From Cytobacillus kochii (GTDB lineage Bacteria > Bacillota > Bacilli > Bacillales > Cytobacillaceae): DNA of 64,000 nt. The DNA lies in the NCBI RefSeq assembly GCF_020171845.1, contig NZ_JAIVAM010000004.1, positions 186,001 through 250,000 on the forward strand, given 5' to 3'. The notes under the pieces are model-generated. The model ran no database searches. It had not been told where the DNA came from and saw only the letters and a program-made list of their open reading frames with translations. The translations under genes were made by a program, and so were the position numbers. Positions within the stretch are counted from its first letter, which is position 1; each line of letters starts with the position of its first letter. This document shows positions 51,311-60,429 of the stretch, one piece after another.

Positions 51311-53644
51311 ATGAAACAAAAGAAAACAGAAATTGACAAAAATGGTTCCCAGCAAGTACATACTAAAAGAAATATATTTGAACAAATCTCTCGTTTAGAT
51401 GAAAAAACGGATGCTGAACAATTATCAAAGTTGCTAACAGAAGCTGCGCAATTGTCTGCTATAAGGGACAAAACAGATGTTCAATTGCCAGTTGCATGGT
51501 TACAAAAGGCGATTGAATTATCACCGCAGAATCTCAGAGCAAAAGAAGCGCTTGCAGAAACAAAATGGATGATTAACAAAGAATTCATGGATCAACTACA
51601 ATATCCTATTATTCGTGAAACTGATAATCGTGCAACAAAAAAATATGCTGCAGAAGAAATGATAGCCATCACAAACCGTTTTATGCAAGAAACTCTTAAA
51701 GCAAAAGAACATTTAAAAGGTCAAAAAGAGGAACTAAGTAAGTATAAAAATGATCAGCTGAGTCCTTTTGTAGACGATTTATATGCTATCCTCGAAGACG
51801 CTCTATTCATTGGCGATGAATTAGTTGAGGTTGCTGAAGCATATGAGCAATCGATATCCGGCGTATTTCATACAGCAATACATTATGATGAAGTAAAGAG
51901 AAAAATTGAGCAACTTTTGAAAGTGAAAGAAAAGTGGCAACAAAGAATTGAAGCCTACGAAATACAGAAAAAGCAACATGTGACTCCTTTAAATGAACTT
52001 GATGAAATGGTTGGTATGATTAATGTAAAGAAGAGAATTAAAGCTTATTATCAATTTTTACAGTATCAACATAGACGTCGTACTTTAGGTTTTAACCTGC
52101 GAGATCAAATGAGTCTCAATATGGTGATCACAGGGAATCCTGGAACAGGTAAAACAACTTTAGCGAGAACACTTGCGCGTATATACCATCATTTAGGTGT
52201 CTTACCAAGGGAGAATGTTATAGAAACTAATCGTTCACAATTAGTCGGCGCATATGTTGGGCAAACCGAAGAGAATGTTGGACAATTAGTCGAAAAAGCG
52301 CTAGGTGGAGTATTATTCATAGATGAGGCTTATACATTGAATCGATCAGATCAGTCAAAGGACGATTATGGACAAGTAGCAATTGATACGCTTGTTTCGT
52401 TAATGACAAGTGAAAAGTATAGTGGACGGTTGGCAGTAATATTGGCAGGCTACCCTGATGAAATGCGACAGTTTCTTGAAGTAAATCCGGGATTACGCAG
52501 TCGTTTCCCACAAGCAAATCATCTCCATCTTCAAGATTACAATGACTACGAGTTGTTAGAGATAGGGAAGCGGATCGCTTTAAATAATGATTATGTGCTA
52601 ACTAGTTCAGGAGAAAGGGCGTTGTTAAAGAGAATAGAAAGAGAGCGTGTTGATGACACCTTTGGTAACGCAAGAGCTGTACATGATGTCATTCTCGATG
52701 CGATATTTTCTAAAGGTATTAAGGGTGATCAAGCAGATATTAGAGAACTAACCATATTAGAAGAAGATGATTTTACCATCGATGAGGAAGAGTCTATTGA
52801 TCAACCGCAGAAGCAACTGGATGAAATGATTGGATTGGAGCATGTTAAAGAAGAAGTAAAGACTTTAGTGTCATTTGTACAAGTACAGCATATGCGAGGG
52901 CAACAAGGATTACCGGCCATTCCTGTGCAGCTACACTCAGTTTTTACAGGAAATCCAGGTACTGGAAAAACGACGATAGCGAAAATTTTCGCACAATTAT
53001 TAAAAGAATGTGGCTTGCTCAAACGGGGCCATCTTATTGTTTCGAGTAGAGCTGACTTTGTTGCTGGTTATATTGGCCAGACAGCATTAAAAACAAGAAA
53101 ACTTATTCGCCAAGCATTAGGTGGTGTTTTGTTTATTGATGAAGCGTATTCTCTTTTATCAGATATCACTACGGATTTCGGAAAAGAAGTGATAGATACG
53201 CTTGTGGATGAAATGACTAAACATAATGAAAATTTGGTTGTGATATTAGCAGGGTATCCAATGGAAATGGAAAAGCTATTGGCAAGTAATCCTGGACTAA
53301 GGTCGCGGTTTAAAAAGTTTTTACATTTTCCGGACTATACTGCTGAAGAGATGCTGAAGATGATGAAAGCATTTTTAGCAAGTTATGAAATGAGTTTAAC
53401 GAAGGCGGCCGAACAATTACTGATAGAATATTTTACGAATACAGTAACAGAAGGTAATGGTCGTTTAGTTGTGAATCTTGCTGAAGGGGCCATTCAGAAT
53501 CAAGCAAGAAGAATTATGGAAGATTCACATACAAGTGAGTCATCGTTATCCACATTAACAGAGAGAGATTTTATGAATACAATAGGCGGGAATAGAAAGG
53601 AAGACAAGACTAGTGCTAGTTTCAACGAAAGAGATAGAAGTTAG
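51311..53644 (+). CDS. Tandem AAA ATPase, SpoVK/CbxX-like
   Basis: This 777-residue protein has two CbxX/CfqX-type AAA modules. An N-terminal helical and coiled region of about 230 residues is followed by domain one, with Walker A at about residue 275 (GNPGTGKTT) and Walker B in GGVLFIDEAYTL. Domain two has Walker A at about 547 (GNPGTGKTT) and GGVLFIDEAYSL. Bacillus SpoVK has only one such domain and about 320 residues, so this is a larger relative. ATG 51311 is chosen; a GTG at 51302 is also possible. Its tail overlaps the thioesterase gene by 32 bases. Confidence 0.9.
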   Translation: MKQKKTEIDKNGSQQVHTKRNIFEQISRLDEKTDAEQLSKLLTEAAQLSAIRDKTDVQLPVAWLQKAIELSPQNLRAKEALAETKWMINKEFMDQLQYPIIRETDNRATKKYAAEEMIAITNRFMQETLKAKEHLKGQKEELSKYKNDQLSPFVDDLYAILEDALFIGDELVEVAEAYEQSISGVFHTAIHYDEVKRKIEQLLKVKEKWQQRIEAYEIQKKQHVTPLNELDEMVGMINVKKRIKAYYQFLQYQHRRRTLGFNLRDQMSLNMVITGNPGTGKTTLARTLARIYHHLGVLPRENVIETNRSQLVGAYVGQTEENVGQLVEKALGGVLFIDEAYTLNRSDQSKDDYGQVAIDTLVSLMTSEKYSGRLAVILAGYPDEMRQFLEVNPGLRSRFPQANHLHLQDYNDYELLEIGKRIALNNDYVLTSSGERALLKRIERERVDDTFGNARAVHDVILDAIFSKGIKGDQADIRELTILEEDDFTIDEEESIDQPQKQLDEMIGLEHVKEEVKTLVSFVQVQHMRGQQGLPAIPVQLHSVFTGNPGTGKTTIAKIFAQLLKECGLLKRGHLIVSSRADFVAGYIGQTALKTRKLIRQALGGVLFIDEAYSLLSDITTDFGKEVIDTLVDEMTKHNENLVVILAGYPMEMEKLLASNPGLRSRFKKFLHFPDYTAEEMLKMMKAFLASYEMSLTKAAEQLLIEYFTNTVTEGNGRLVVNLAEGAIQNQARRIMEDSHTSESSLSTLTERDFMNTIGGNRKEDKTSASFNERDRS

Positions 53645-54029
53645 ATATGCGGAAACAGATCAAATGGGTGTGGTCTATCATGCCAATTATATTATTTGGA
53701 TGGAACTAGGTCGAACGCAATTCGTAAAAGACCTAGGTTTTAATTATGCGGCATTAGAAGAACAAGGTGTATTATCACCTGTACTCGATATACAAGCATC
53801 TTATAAAAAACCTCTCCATTATGGGGAGACAGCTACAGTCAAGACCTGGGTAGAAGCTTATGATGGTTTAAGGACAACTTATGGGTATGAGATATATAAC
53901 CAAGAAGGCATTCTCGCTGTTAGTGGGTCTTCCTTACACACTTGTGTGAAGAAGGATAGTTTTCGACCGATTTCACTTCGAAGGAAGTTTCCAGATTGGC
54001 ATGAAGCATACGAAAATGCAAAGAAATAA
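53613..54029 (+). CDS. Acyl-CoA thioesterase, YneP-like
   Basis: This 138-residue hotdog-fold enzyme belongs to the 4-hydroxybenzoyl-CoA thioesterase group. The motif YAETDQMGVVYHANYIIW contains the catalytic aspartate and the MGVVYHANY signature. It starts at GTG 53613, inside the end of the AAA gene, after AAAGGAAG. It is the probable counterpart of Bacillus subtilis YneP, which has the same neighbours. Substrate is unknown. Confidence 0.9.
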   Translation: MLVSTKEIEVRYAETDQMGVVYHANYIIWMELGRTQFVKDLGFNYAALEEQGVLSPVLDIQASYKKPLHYGETATVKTWVEAYDGLRTTYGYEIYNQEGILAVSGSSLHTCVKKDSFRPISLRRKFPDWHEAYENAKK

Positions 54030-54046
54030 AGAAAGAAGGCTTAAAA

Positions 54047-54340
54047 ATGGCGTTCGGTATTACTAGGGTGGATGTGAGAAAGTGGAAATCTGATATAGAT
54101 GCTGGAAAGATCGCCTTTCTTACTCATTATTGGCTTGATGATCGTTTCCCCACGTGTAAGACGGTCACGAAGGTGGGAGCGTCCGATTTGAATCAGCTCA
54201 TTTTATGGGGGAAGCAATACGGATTGAAGCCGGAGTGGATTCATCATCGTAAGGATGGATACTCTCATTTTGATTTATTAGGAGATAAACAAATCGAAAT
54301 TATGAAGTTAGAGGGAAAAGAAGAGCATATTTGGAGATAA
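54047..54340 (+). CDS. Conserved protein YneQ-like
   Basis: This 97-residue protein has no known function. It is soluble and rich in aromatic residues, with KIAFLTHYWLDDRFPTCKTV and WIHHRKDGYSHFDLLG as notable parts. Position and length match Bacillus YneQ. It starts 17 bases after the thioesterase gene with AGAAGG and ends at a shared terminator. Confidence 0.8.
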   Translation: MAFGITRVDVRKWKSDIDAGKIAFLTHYWLDDRFPTCKTVTKVGASDLNQLILWGKQYGLKPEWIHHRKDGYSHFDLLGDKQIEIMKLEGKEEHIWR

Positions 54341-54341
54341 T

Positions 54342-54386
54342 AAACATCACCCCTAGTTTTAAGAGCTAGGGGTGATGTTTATTTTT
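54342..54386. terminator. Bidirectional terminator between yneQ-like and yneR-like genes
   Basis: AAACATCACCCCTAG (54342-54356) pairs with CTAGGGGTGATGTTT (54366-54380), followed by ATTTTT. Confidence 0.92.
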
Positions 54387-54669
54387 CATATTTATACTGC
54401 GGTTCGTTTAAGTCCTCATCATAATGCACAATCAAATGATGATCATCGAAGTACCATAAGTCTTTTTCCTCGATGAAAAACTGGATACCTTCAGATTCTT
54501 TCGTAACGATAGGATTAACCGGTTCTTCATTAGAAATACCTAAAGAAAAGCCTTGTTGTATCGGGCTTGAACCTCCATAACGGGCAAAAAAACGAACGTA
54601 ATCTCCAGCGGTTAAAAGCATCTCATCTTTAAACCAATTAATGGCTTTCTCACTCAATCGAATGTCCAA
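54379..54669 (-). CDS. HesB/YneR-like protein without cysteines
   Basis: This 96-residue protein has the HesB/IscA-like fold pattern (EKAINWFKDEM, DYVRFFARYGGSSPI, GFSLGISN, EKDLWYFDDHHLIVHY). It contains no cysteine at all, so it cannot carry a cluster in the way IscA does. Bacillus YneR is of the same type. The start chosen is TTG 54669 behind AAAGGAG on the minus strand; the longer frame to 54723 has no suitable site. Function is unknown. Confidence 0.82.
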   Translation of the reverse strand: MDIRLSEKAINWFKDEMLLTAGDYVRFFARYGGSSPIQQGFSLGISNEEPVNPIVTKESEGIQFFIEEKDLWYFDDHHLIVHYDEDLNEPQYKYEK

Positions 54670-54756
54670 GGTCCCCACTCCTTTTACCTTTATAAGCCTA
54701 TTGTATACGAAAGCGAAACACACTGCTAAGATTTTGATTGGAAAGAGAAGGGAACC

Positions 54757-55416
54757 TTATTTATGCTCAGAAAAATATTCATTGATGGCACGAATCCAAT
54801 TGATTCTTGTTACATCAGAGGCTGTTTGTTTGTCACCTGCTTCTAGCGCTTGAATGATCCGTTCATGCTCGTCGATAGATGATTCTGTTAAGATAATGGC
54901 TTTGTAATAGTAAAGTCTCATAACATGAGGTTGGAGACCTTCAATTGCCTGAGTTATATAAGGATTGTTTGTTTCATCTACTATTAATTGATGGAACTCT
55001 TCGTCATATTTAAGAGCAGAGAATGAATCCTCAGTATTAATAGCTTCAGCAAATTTCTGATTAATTCCTTTTAAACGATTAATCACCTCTTGCCCCAGAT
55101 TGCCTGCTACTAATTCAGAAGACAATGCTTGCAGGACACTTAATGGAGGAAGGATTTTCGTTATATCTTCGTGATTTACTGCCGTAACTTGTGTCCCGAC
55201 ACCAGGATACATTTCTACAAATCCTTGGGAATTCAATAATTGTAATGCTTCTCTAATGGGTGTTCTGCTGACTCCTAAAGCTTCCGCAAGATCAGCATCA
55301 TTCAACTTTTCTTTTGGTTTTAACGTACCATCAATAATCCATTCTTGAATTTGCAAGAATGCTCGTTTTTTGGCTGAAAGTCGTTGTGGAGTTGAAAAAT
55401 TACTTGGAATTGGCAT
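54757..55416 (-). CDS. GntR family regulator, FCD type
   Basis: This 219-residue regulator has an N-terminal winged helix (LNDADLAEALGVSRTPIREAL) and a C-terminal FCD effector domain with metal-ligand type residues (DEEFHQLIVDETNN, HERIIQALEAGD). FCD regulators usually sense small organic acids or amino acids. It is divergent from the first brnQ gene with a 368-base control region between. It is thus a likely controller of branched-chain amino acid uptake. ATG 55416 follows AAAGGTGG. Confidence 0.92.
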   Translation of the reverse strand: MPIPSNFSTPQRLSAKKRAFLQIQEWIIDGTLKPKEKLNDADLAEALGVSRTPIREALQLLNSQGFVEMYPGVGTQVTAVNHEDITKILPPLSVLQALSSELVAGNLGQEVINRLKGINQKFAEAINTEDSFSALKYDEEFHQLIVDETNNPYITQAIEGLQPHVMRLYYYKAIILTESSIDEHERIIQALEAGDKQTASDVTRINWIRAINEYFSEHK

Positions 55417-55556
55417 AATAAACCACCTTTGCGTATCAAATATCTGTAAATTACTCTGTTAGTATAGTGTGATTTTTCAAACTTGCTGAAATAAATACGG
55501 AAATATTCTATCCATATTAGTAATATATAGAAAAAATTATATAATAATATAGTTTT

Positions 55557-55646
55557 TAATGCAATATATCCCCTCGTCCATTAGTTTCTTAAGATAATTT
55601 ATTGTGTTCATTATAGTGATATGTTATCTTATTAATGCAATATATT
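55557..55646 (+). promoter_or_regulatory. brnQ1 promoter flanked by TAATGCAATATAT repeats
   Basis: TAATGCAATATAT occurs at 55557-55569 and again, followed by T, at 55633-55646. Between them is a promoter: TTGTGT (55602-55607), 17-base spacer, TATCTT (55625-55630). The same layout recurs before the second brnQ gene. The repeats are candidate sites for the divergent GntR protein. The rest of the 55417-55784 gap is AT-rich. Confidence 0.55.
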
Positions 55647-55684
55647 AACTGGAATTAGATAAAAGACAGAATTTTTTAAAATTA

Positions 55685-55728
55685 TTTCAGAATATTTAAT
55701 TTTATGAAGAATAAATATTCTGAAAAAT
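55685..55728 (+). promoter_or_regulatory. Inverted repeat with CodY-like boxes before brnQ1
   Basis: TTTCAGAATATTTA (55685-55698) is exactly inverted at 55712-55725. The right arm, AATATTCTGAAAAAT at 55714-55728, matches the CodY box at 13 of 15 positions. It lies in the leader between promoter and gene. Confidence 0.5.
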
Positions 55729-55784
55729 ACTAGCGGTGAGAACATCATCTGCTAGTTGTAATTGAGAGGGGTAAACTTGTAAAT

Positions 55785-57131
55785 ATGAATCAAAAATCTT
55801 CAAATTCTTATGTGGTTGTATTAGGTTTAATGTTATTCTCTTTGTTCTTTGGAGCGGGTAATTTAATATTCCCGATTATGATGGGTCAAGAAGCGGGTAC
55901 AAATGTTTGGGCAGCAACAGCTGGGTTTATTATAACTGGTGTCGGACTGCCATTATTAGCTGTTGTTGCTCTTGGCTTTTCAGGTAAAAGTGATTTGCAA
56001 TCGCTTGCAAGTCGAGTGAATCCAACATTTGGACTGATTTTCGCTATTATATTGTATTTAGCTATTGGTCCATTATTTGCCATTCCGAGAGCAGGAAGTG
56101 TTTCATTTGAAATTGGCATCCGACCATTATTGCCAGAATCTTCACTGACGATTGGTTTATTAATATTCTCAATCTGCTTCTTTGGTGTTGCGACGATATT
56201 ATCATTAAATTCATCAAAGATTGTTGATATCGTTGGTAAATATTTAACGCCTATTAAAATTAGCTTTATACTACTATTAATTCTTGTTGCTGTTTTTAAT
56301 CCTTTAGGATCTTTTGGGGAGCCAACAGAAGCTTATTCACAACACTCATTCTTTAATGGCTTCTCAGAAGGCTATTTAACTATGGATGTACTGGCTGCTT
56401 TTGTTTTTGGTGTAATTGTTATTAATGCACTTCGGGCAAAAGGTATAGAGTCAAATCGCTCTATTATGTTTGCTACGATGAAGGCTGGTTTGATTGCTGC
56501 GGTTTTATTAGCATTCTTTTATAGTGCGATGGCTTATATGGGTGCTAGTAGTGTTGCGGAATTAGGTATCCTTGAAAATGGTGGAGCTGTTCTCTCGGGT
56601 GTAGCCTATGCCTATTTTGGCTCTTATGGAGGAATCGTTCTAAGTGCTGTTATGATTATTGCCTGTATGACAACAAGTGTAGGTTTGATCAGTTCATGTG
56701 CTAGCTATTTTAATAAGATCATGCCTAAATTTTCCTATAAGACATATGTAATTGCATTTGCAATTTTCAGTACTGCAGTTGCGAACTTTGGTTTAACAGA
56801 GTTAATAGCTATTTCTGTTCCAGTACTTACAGCGATTTATCCTTTGGCGATTTTATTATTAATTTTAACATTTTTCCATCAGTTCTTTAATGGGAAGAAG
56901 TCTGTCTATCAAGTGAGTATGATTTTAACGTTTATTGTTAGTGTTTTTGATGGTTTAAAAGAGGCAGGAGTTCAAATAGAGCCTGTTTATCATTTATTCG
57001 CAAACATTCTTCCGTTGTATGAAGTGGGATTAGGTTGGATTGTACCAGCTATTATTGGTGTGATTTTAGGTATTGTTATAGATCTGTTTAAAAGAGAGAC
57101 AAAGATAAAAGAGAATGAAGAAGTAATCTAA
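55785..57131 (+). CDS. brnQ: Branched-chain amino acid transporter BrnQ, copy 1
   Basis: This 448-residue protein is a BrnQ/LIVCS family carrier for leucine, isoleucine and valine with sodium or proton. It has about 12 membrane segments. The N-terminal FSLFFGAGNLIFPIMMGQEA and the segment ATAGFIITGVGLPLLAV are conserved in the family. It is followed by its own terminator and then by a close paralogue of equal length. A GntR gene is divergent upstream. Confidence 0.95.
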   Translation: MNQKSSNSYVVVLGLMLFSLFFGAGNLIFPIMMGQEAGTNVWAATAGFIITGVGLPLLAVVALGFSGKSDLQSLASRVNPTFGLIFAIILYLAIGPLFAIPRAGSVSFEIGIRPLLPESSLTIGLLIFSICFFGVATILSLNSSKIVDIVGKYLTPIKISFILLLILVAVFNPLGSFGEPTEAYSQHSFFNGFSEGYLTMDVLAAFVFGVIVINALRAKGIESNRSIMFATMKAGLIAAVLLAFFYSAMAYMGASSVAELGILENGGAVLSGVAYAYFGSYGGIVLSAVMIIACMTTSVGLISSCASYFNKIMPKFSYKTYVIAFAIFSTAVANFGLTELIAISVPVLTAIYPLAILLLILTFFHQFFNGKKSVYQVSMILTFIVSVFDGLKEAGVQIEPVYHLFANILPLYEVGLGWIVPAIIGVILGIVIDLFKRETKIKENEEVI

Positions 57132-57141
57132 CTGTTTTTTT

Positions 57142-57180
57142 ACCCTTACAAAAGATTTTCCTTTTGTAAGGGTTTTTTTA
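57142..57180 (+). terminator. Terminator after brnQ1
   Basis: ACCCTTACAAAA pairs with TTTTGTAAGGGT, followed by a T-tract. Confidence 0.92.
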
Positions 57181-57333
57181 TGTAACCAATAATATTCACT
57201 ATTTTATTGATATCTAGAAGGATTATCCTTAGTCATTCCAATTAAGAACGTAAAAATTATCGATGTCCATACTAGTAATATAAGTAAGAATCATTCTATT
57301 AATATATTACATATGACTATATTTTTTTAAAAT

Positions 57334-57386
57334 AATATATTGCATTCATTACATGGATATGTTACTTTAATAATGCAATATATTGC
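57334..57386 (+). promoter_or_regulatory. brnQ2 promoter with inverted TAATGCAATATATT repeats
   Basis: AATATATTGCATT (57334-57346) and AATGCAATATATT (within 57371-57384) are exact inverted copies. They overlap the -35 TTGCAT (57340-57345) and follow the -10 TACTTT (57363-57368), with a 17-base spacer. GCAATATATTGC at 57375-57386 is itself a palindrome. The 48-base core closely resembles the brnQ1 promoter. Confidence 0.6.
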
Positions 57387-57435
57387 TTGAATTTTTTCAG
57401 AGATTGTAATTCATACAATATTATATTTAAATATG

Positions 57436-57450
57436 AATTTTCTGAAGAAT
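57436..57450 (+). promoter_or_regulatory. CodY-like box before brnQ2
   Basis: AATTTTCTGAAGAAT matches the CodY consensus AATTTTCWGAAAATT at 13 of 15 positions. It lies between promoter and gene. The remaining part of the 57132-57513 gap is AT-rich with no gene. Confidence 0.5.
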
Positions 57451-57513
57451 TAGTAAATTATAGTATTTGATGATTGTTAACTACAACAGTAGAGGCAGAA
57501 GGGGGTAGAAGAT

Positions 57514-58860
57514 ATGAATCAAAAGGTTCCATCTTCTTATATTATTGCAGTAGGTTTTATGTTATTTTCATTATTTTTCGGTGCTGGGAACTTAATTTTT
57601 CCAGTAATGATGGGTCAAGAAGCAGGAACGAACGTATGGGCCGCAGTAGCGGGCTTTATTATAACAGGTGTTGGTCTTCCTTTATTGGGTGTAATCGCTC
57701 TAGGTTATTCTGGTAAAAGTGACTTGCAATCGCTTGCAAGTCGTGTAAGTCCACTCTTTGGTCTCCTTTTTACAGTTGTATTATATTTATCTATCGGACC
57801 ATTATTTGCGATACCAAGAACTGGTACGGTCTCTTATGAAATTGGTATAAGACCATTCATTTCTGATGAATGGAGCACGATTGGATTAGTTATCTTCTCT
57901 ATCATTTTCTTTGGAATTACCGCATTCTTCTCTCTGAATGCATCGAAAATTGTTGATATTGTAGGTAAAGTTTTAACACCCATTCTACTATTATTTATCT
58001 TAATTTTAATTGTAGTAGCATTTGTTAATCCACTAGGATCTCTACAAGCACCAAGTGAGGCATATACTGTTAACTCTTTCTTTAACGGCTTTACTGAAGG
58101 TTACTTAACAATGGATGCTCTTGCAGCTTTCGTATTCGGAATTATAGTGATTGATGCCATTCGCTCCAAAGGCGTTCAATCTACTAAAGTAGTGATGCTT
58201 TCAGTGATTAAAGCAGGATTAATTTCAGCCGGTTTGCTTGCCGTGATTTATGGCTCACTTTCTTATATTGGTGCTAGTAGTGTTTCTCAATTAGGTATAT
58301 TAGGAAACGGTGGTGCAGTTTTATCTCAAGTTTCCGGGCATTATTTCGGCTCATTTGGAGGAGTTATTCTAAGTGTGATTGTCATTGCGGCATGCTTAAC
58401 GACTAGTATTGGCTTAATCTCTTCATGTGCAGCTTATTTTAGTAAAATCATGCCTAAAGTCTCCTATAATACGTTTGTTATTGTTTTCTCAGTATTTAGT
58501 GCAGCGATTGCTAACTTTGGATTAACTCAATTGATCGCTATTTCAGTACCGGTATTAACAGCTATTTATCCATTAGCGATTGTATTATTAATCCTTACGT
58601 TTTTACACCCATTGTTTAATGGTAAGAAAACTGTTTATCAAATGAGTATGTTATTTACGTTTATTATTGGTATCTTTGATGGCTTTAAAGCAGCAGGATA
58701 TACGATTGCCTCAGTAGATAATCTATTCACTAGTATTCTTCCATTATATGATGTAGGGTTAGGTTGGTTAGTACCTGCATTTTTAGGAGCGGTTCTAGGA
58801 ATAATCATTGGTTTATTTCAAAATAAAAAGGTTGAGGATGAAAAAGAACAATTAATATAA
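57514..58860 (+). CDS. brnQ: Branched-chain amino acid transporter BrnQ, copy 2
   Basis: This second BrnQ protein also has 448 residues and aligns with copy 1 along its whole length, including FSLFFGAGNLIFPVMMGQEA and GFTEGYLTMDALAAFVFG. About 12 membrane segments are expected. The upstream control region is also shared, so the pair arose by tandem duplication of gene plus promoter. ATG 57514 follows AAGGGGGT. Differences may give different affinity or substrate preference. Confidence 0.95.
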   Translation: MNQKVPSSYIIAVGFMLFSLFFGAGNLIFPVMMGQEAGTNVWAAVAGFIITGVGLPLLGVIALGYSGKSDLQSLASRVSPLFGLLFTVVLYLSIGPLFAIPRTGTVSYEIGIRPFISDEWSTIGLVIFSIIFFGITAFFSLNASKIVDIVGKVLTPILLLFILILIVVAFVNPLGSLQAPSEAYTVNSFFNGFTEGYLTMDALAAFVFGIIVIDAIRSKGVQSTKVVMLSVIKAGLISAGLLAVIYGSLSYIGASSVSQLGILGNGGAVLSQVSGHYFGSFGGVILSVIVIAACLTTSIGLISSCAAYFSKIMPKVSYNTFVIVFSVFSAAIANFGLTQLIAISVPVLTAIYPLAIVLLILTFLHPLFNGKKTVYQMSMLFTFIIGIFDGFKAAGYTIASVDNLFTSILPLYDVGLGWLVPAFLGAVLGIIIGLFQNKKVEDEKEQLI

Positions 58861-58864
58861 TAAG

Positions 58865-58900
58865 AAAAAAAGCCTCCGACTAAAACGGAGGCTTTTTTTT
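58865..58900 (+). terminator. Terminator after brnQ2
   Basis: AAAAAAGCCTCCG pairs with CGGAGGCTTTTTT, with T-tract. Confidence 0.92.
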
Positions 58901-58942
58901 GCTATAAAACGATGCCAATTATTCGGATGTGAAGTTAATCTC

Positions 58943-60052
58943 TCAATTGCTGTATGTATTTTCTTTATCGAGCGGTAAAGTAATCTTAATCGTTGTACCT
59001 ACATTCATTTCAGATGAAATGTTAATCCAGCCATTATGTTGTTCGATAATTCTTTTACAAATGGATAACCCAATGCCTGTGCCCGTCGTTTTAGTAGAAT
59101 AAAAAGGTTGAAAAAGCTTTTCTAATGTCTCTTCATTCATTCCGAAACCCGTGTCCTTTATAACGATTAAACATGTTTCAGCTGTACTTCTAACAGAGAT
59201 ATTAATCGTATTATCTTGATGCTGCTCTTGTGTATCAAATGATTCCAGTGCATTTTTAATTAAGTTGACTAGTACTTGTTTTAATTGTTTGGCATTTCCA
59301 TAAATATATGGGTCGTCTTTTGATAATTGGAAGGAGAGTGCAGTATTCTTTAAAATCGCTTCACTCTGAAACAACAGGAAAGTATCGTGAACAAGTTTAT
59401 TAATAGAAATACCTTCTTTTATTTTGTCCGTTGGCTTTGCTGCATTTAGGAACTCATGAATAATATCATTGGCACGATTAATCTCATCTAGAGCAATATC
59501 AACATATTGATTTTTCCCTGACTCGTTGAGATAGGGTTTTAACAATTGTAAAAAACCTTTAACTGTTGTAAGCGGATTACGTATTTCGTGTGCCATCGAT
59601 GCTGCAAGTGTACTTAAATTTTGGGCGTACTCATTTGTAAAATTTGCTTCATTAATCTGAGACGCAGTTTCATGAATGATTTTCTTTTTTTCATTTAGTT
59701 CTAAGCTAAATCTGAGGAGTTTCTGTTCTAATTGTTGTGTTTGATAGTTATAGTCAGCAGTTAATGAATGAAATAAGGGGTAGCAAAATAAATGACATGA
59801 TTCTTCCTCAGGAATCGTATAGACGCGATAATTGTGATAACCGTTACCGAAAAATAGCTGTAAATTAAGAACTGCTTTTTTCTTCCGTATTTCATTAAAT
59901 TGTTCGACATCTTCGTAATTCATTAATTGTGTGAATGGGGTACCAATGATTGTATGCTGATTAACTATAGATGTTGAAACCACGTGATTATTGTTGTCAA
60001 TTAAGAAGTATGGAAATGGTAGTTCTTTTAAGACAATCTCAGTTAATTTCAT
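58943..60052 (-). CDS. Soluble PAS histidine kinase, sporulation-kinase like
   Basis: This 369-residue sensor kinase has no membrane segment. An N-terminal PAS-like domain (about 1-110) and a helical linker precede the phospho-acceptor domain with His in SMAHEIRNPLTTVKGFLQLL. The ATP domain has the N box NLIKNALESF, DTGFGMNEE and GTGIGLSICKRII. The H-box is like that of the sporulation phosphorelay kinases (KinA/KinE type). There is no response regulator next to it, as for such kinases. It should sense an internal signal. Confidence 0.88.
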   Translation of the reverse strand: MKLTEIVLKELPFPYFLIDNNNHVVSTSIVNQHTIIGTPFTQLMNYEDVEQFNEIRKKKAVLNLQLFFGNGYHNYRVYTIPEEESCHLFCYPLFHSLTADYNYQTQQLEQKLLRFSLELNEKKKIIHETASQINEANFTNEYAQNLSTLAASMAHEIRNPLTTVKGFLQLLKPYLNESGKNQYVDIALDEINRANDIIHEFLNAAKPTDKIKEGISINKLVHDTFLLFQSEAILKNTALSFQLSKDDPYIYGNAKQLKQVLVNLIKNALESFDTQEQHQDNTINISVRSTAETCLIVIKDTGFGMNEETLEKLFQPFYSTKTTGTGIGLSICKRIIEQHNGWINISSEMNVGTTIKITLPLDKENTYSN

Positions 60053-60390
60053 TTCTTATCATCCTTACCATTGTTTGTCATGTGGAAGTAGTATCTAATG
60101 TCATTCTCTTTTATTCTATTAGAAGAAATTGCAATATATGTTAGAAAAACAAGTATATTGAGAATAAAACACGAATCATCTCTACATATCTTGTTATGTA
60201 TATGAGTTAAAATGTCATATTTTTAATTAAACCGCAATGTTGGAATTATTAATCTTATCATACCAAAGTCATTCAATGGCTTTCAATCACCGTTTTCATT
60301 CGTTAAAGGAATTTTTTAGGAATTGTTAAAAAATGATAGATTACTAGAAAAAAGTATAGCTTCGATTTACCTAGTATAGAAATGAATAGA
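60053..60390. other. Gap between histidine kinase and plsY genes, no gene seen
   Basis: This AT-rich stretch upstream of the minus-strand kinase has only short imperfect repeats. No clear promoter or RNA gene could be assigned. Confidence 0.5.
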
Positions 60391-60424
60391 TAAAAAAAGA
60401 CAGCATGCTCTAACGCTGTCTTTT
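60391..60424 (-). terminator. Terminator after plsY
   Basis: AAAAGACAGC pairs with GCTGTCTTTT, with A/T tracts on both sides; it ends six bases from the plsY stop. Confidence 0.8.
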
Positions 60425-60429
60425 GAATG

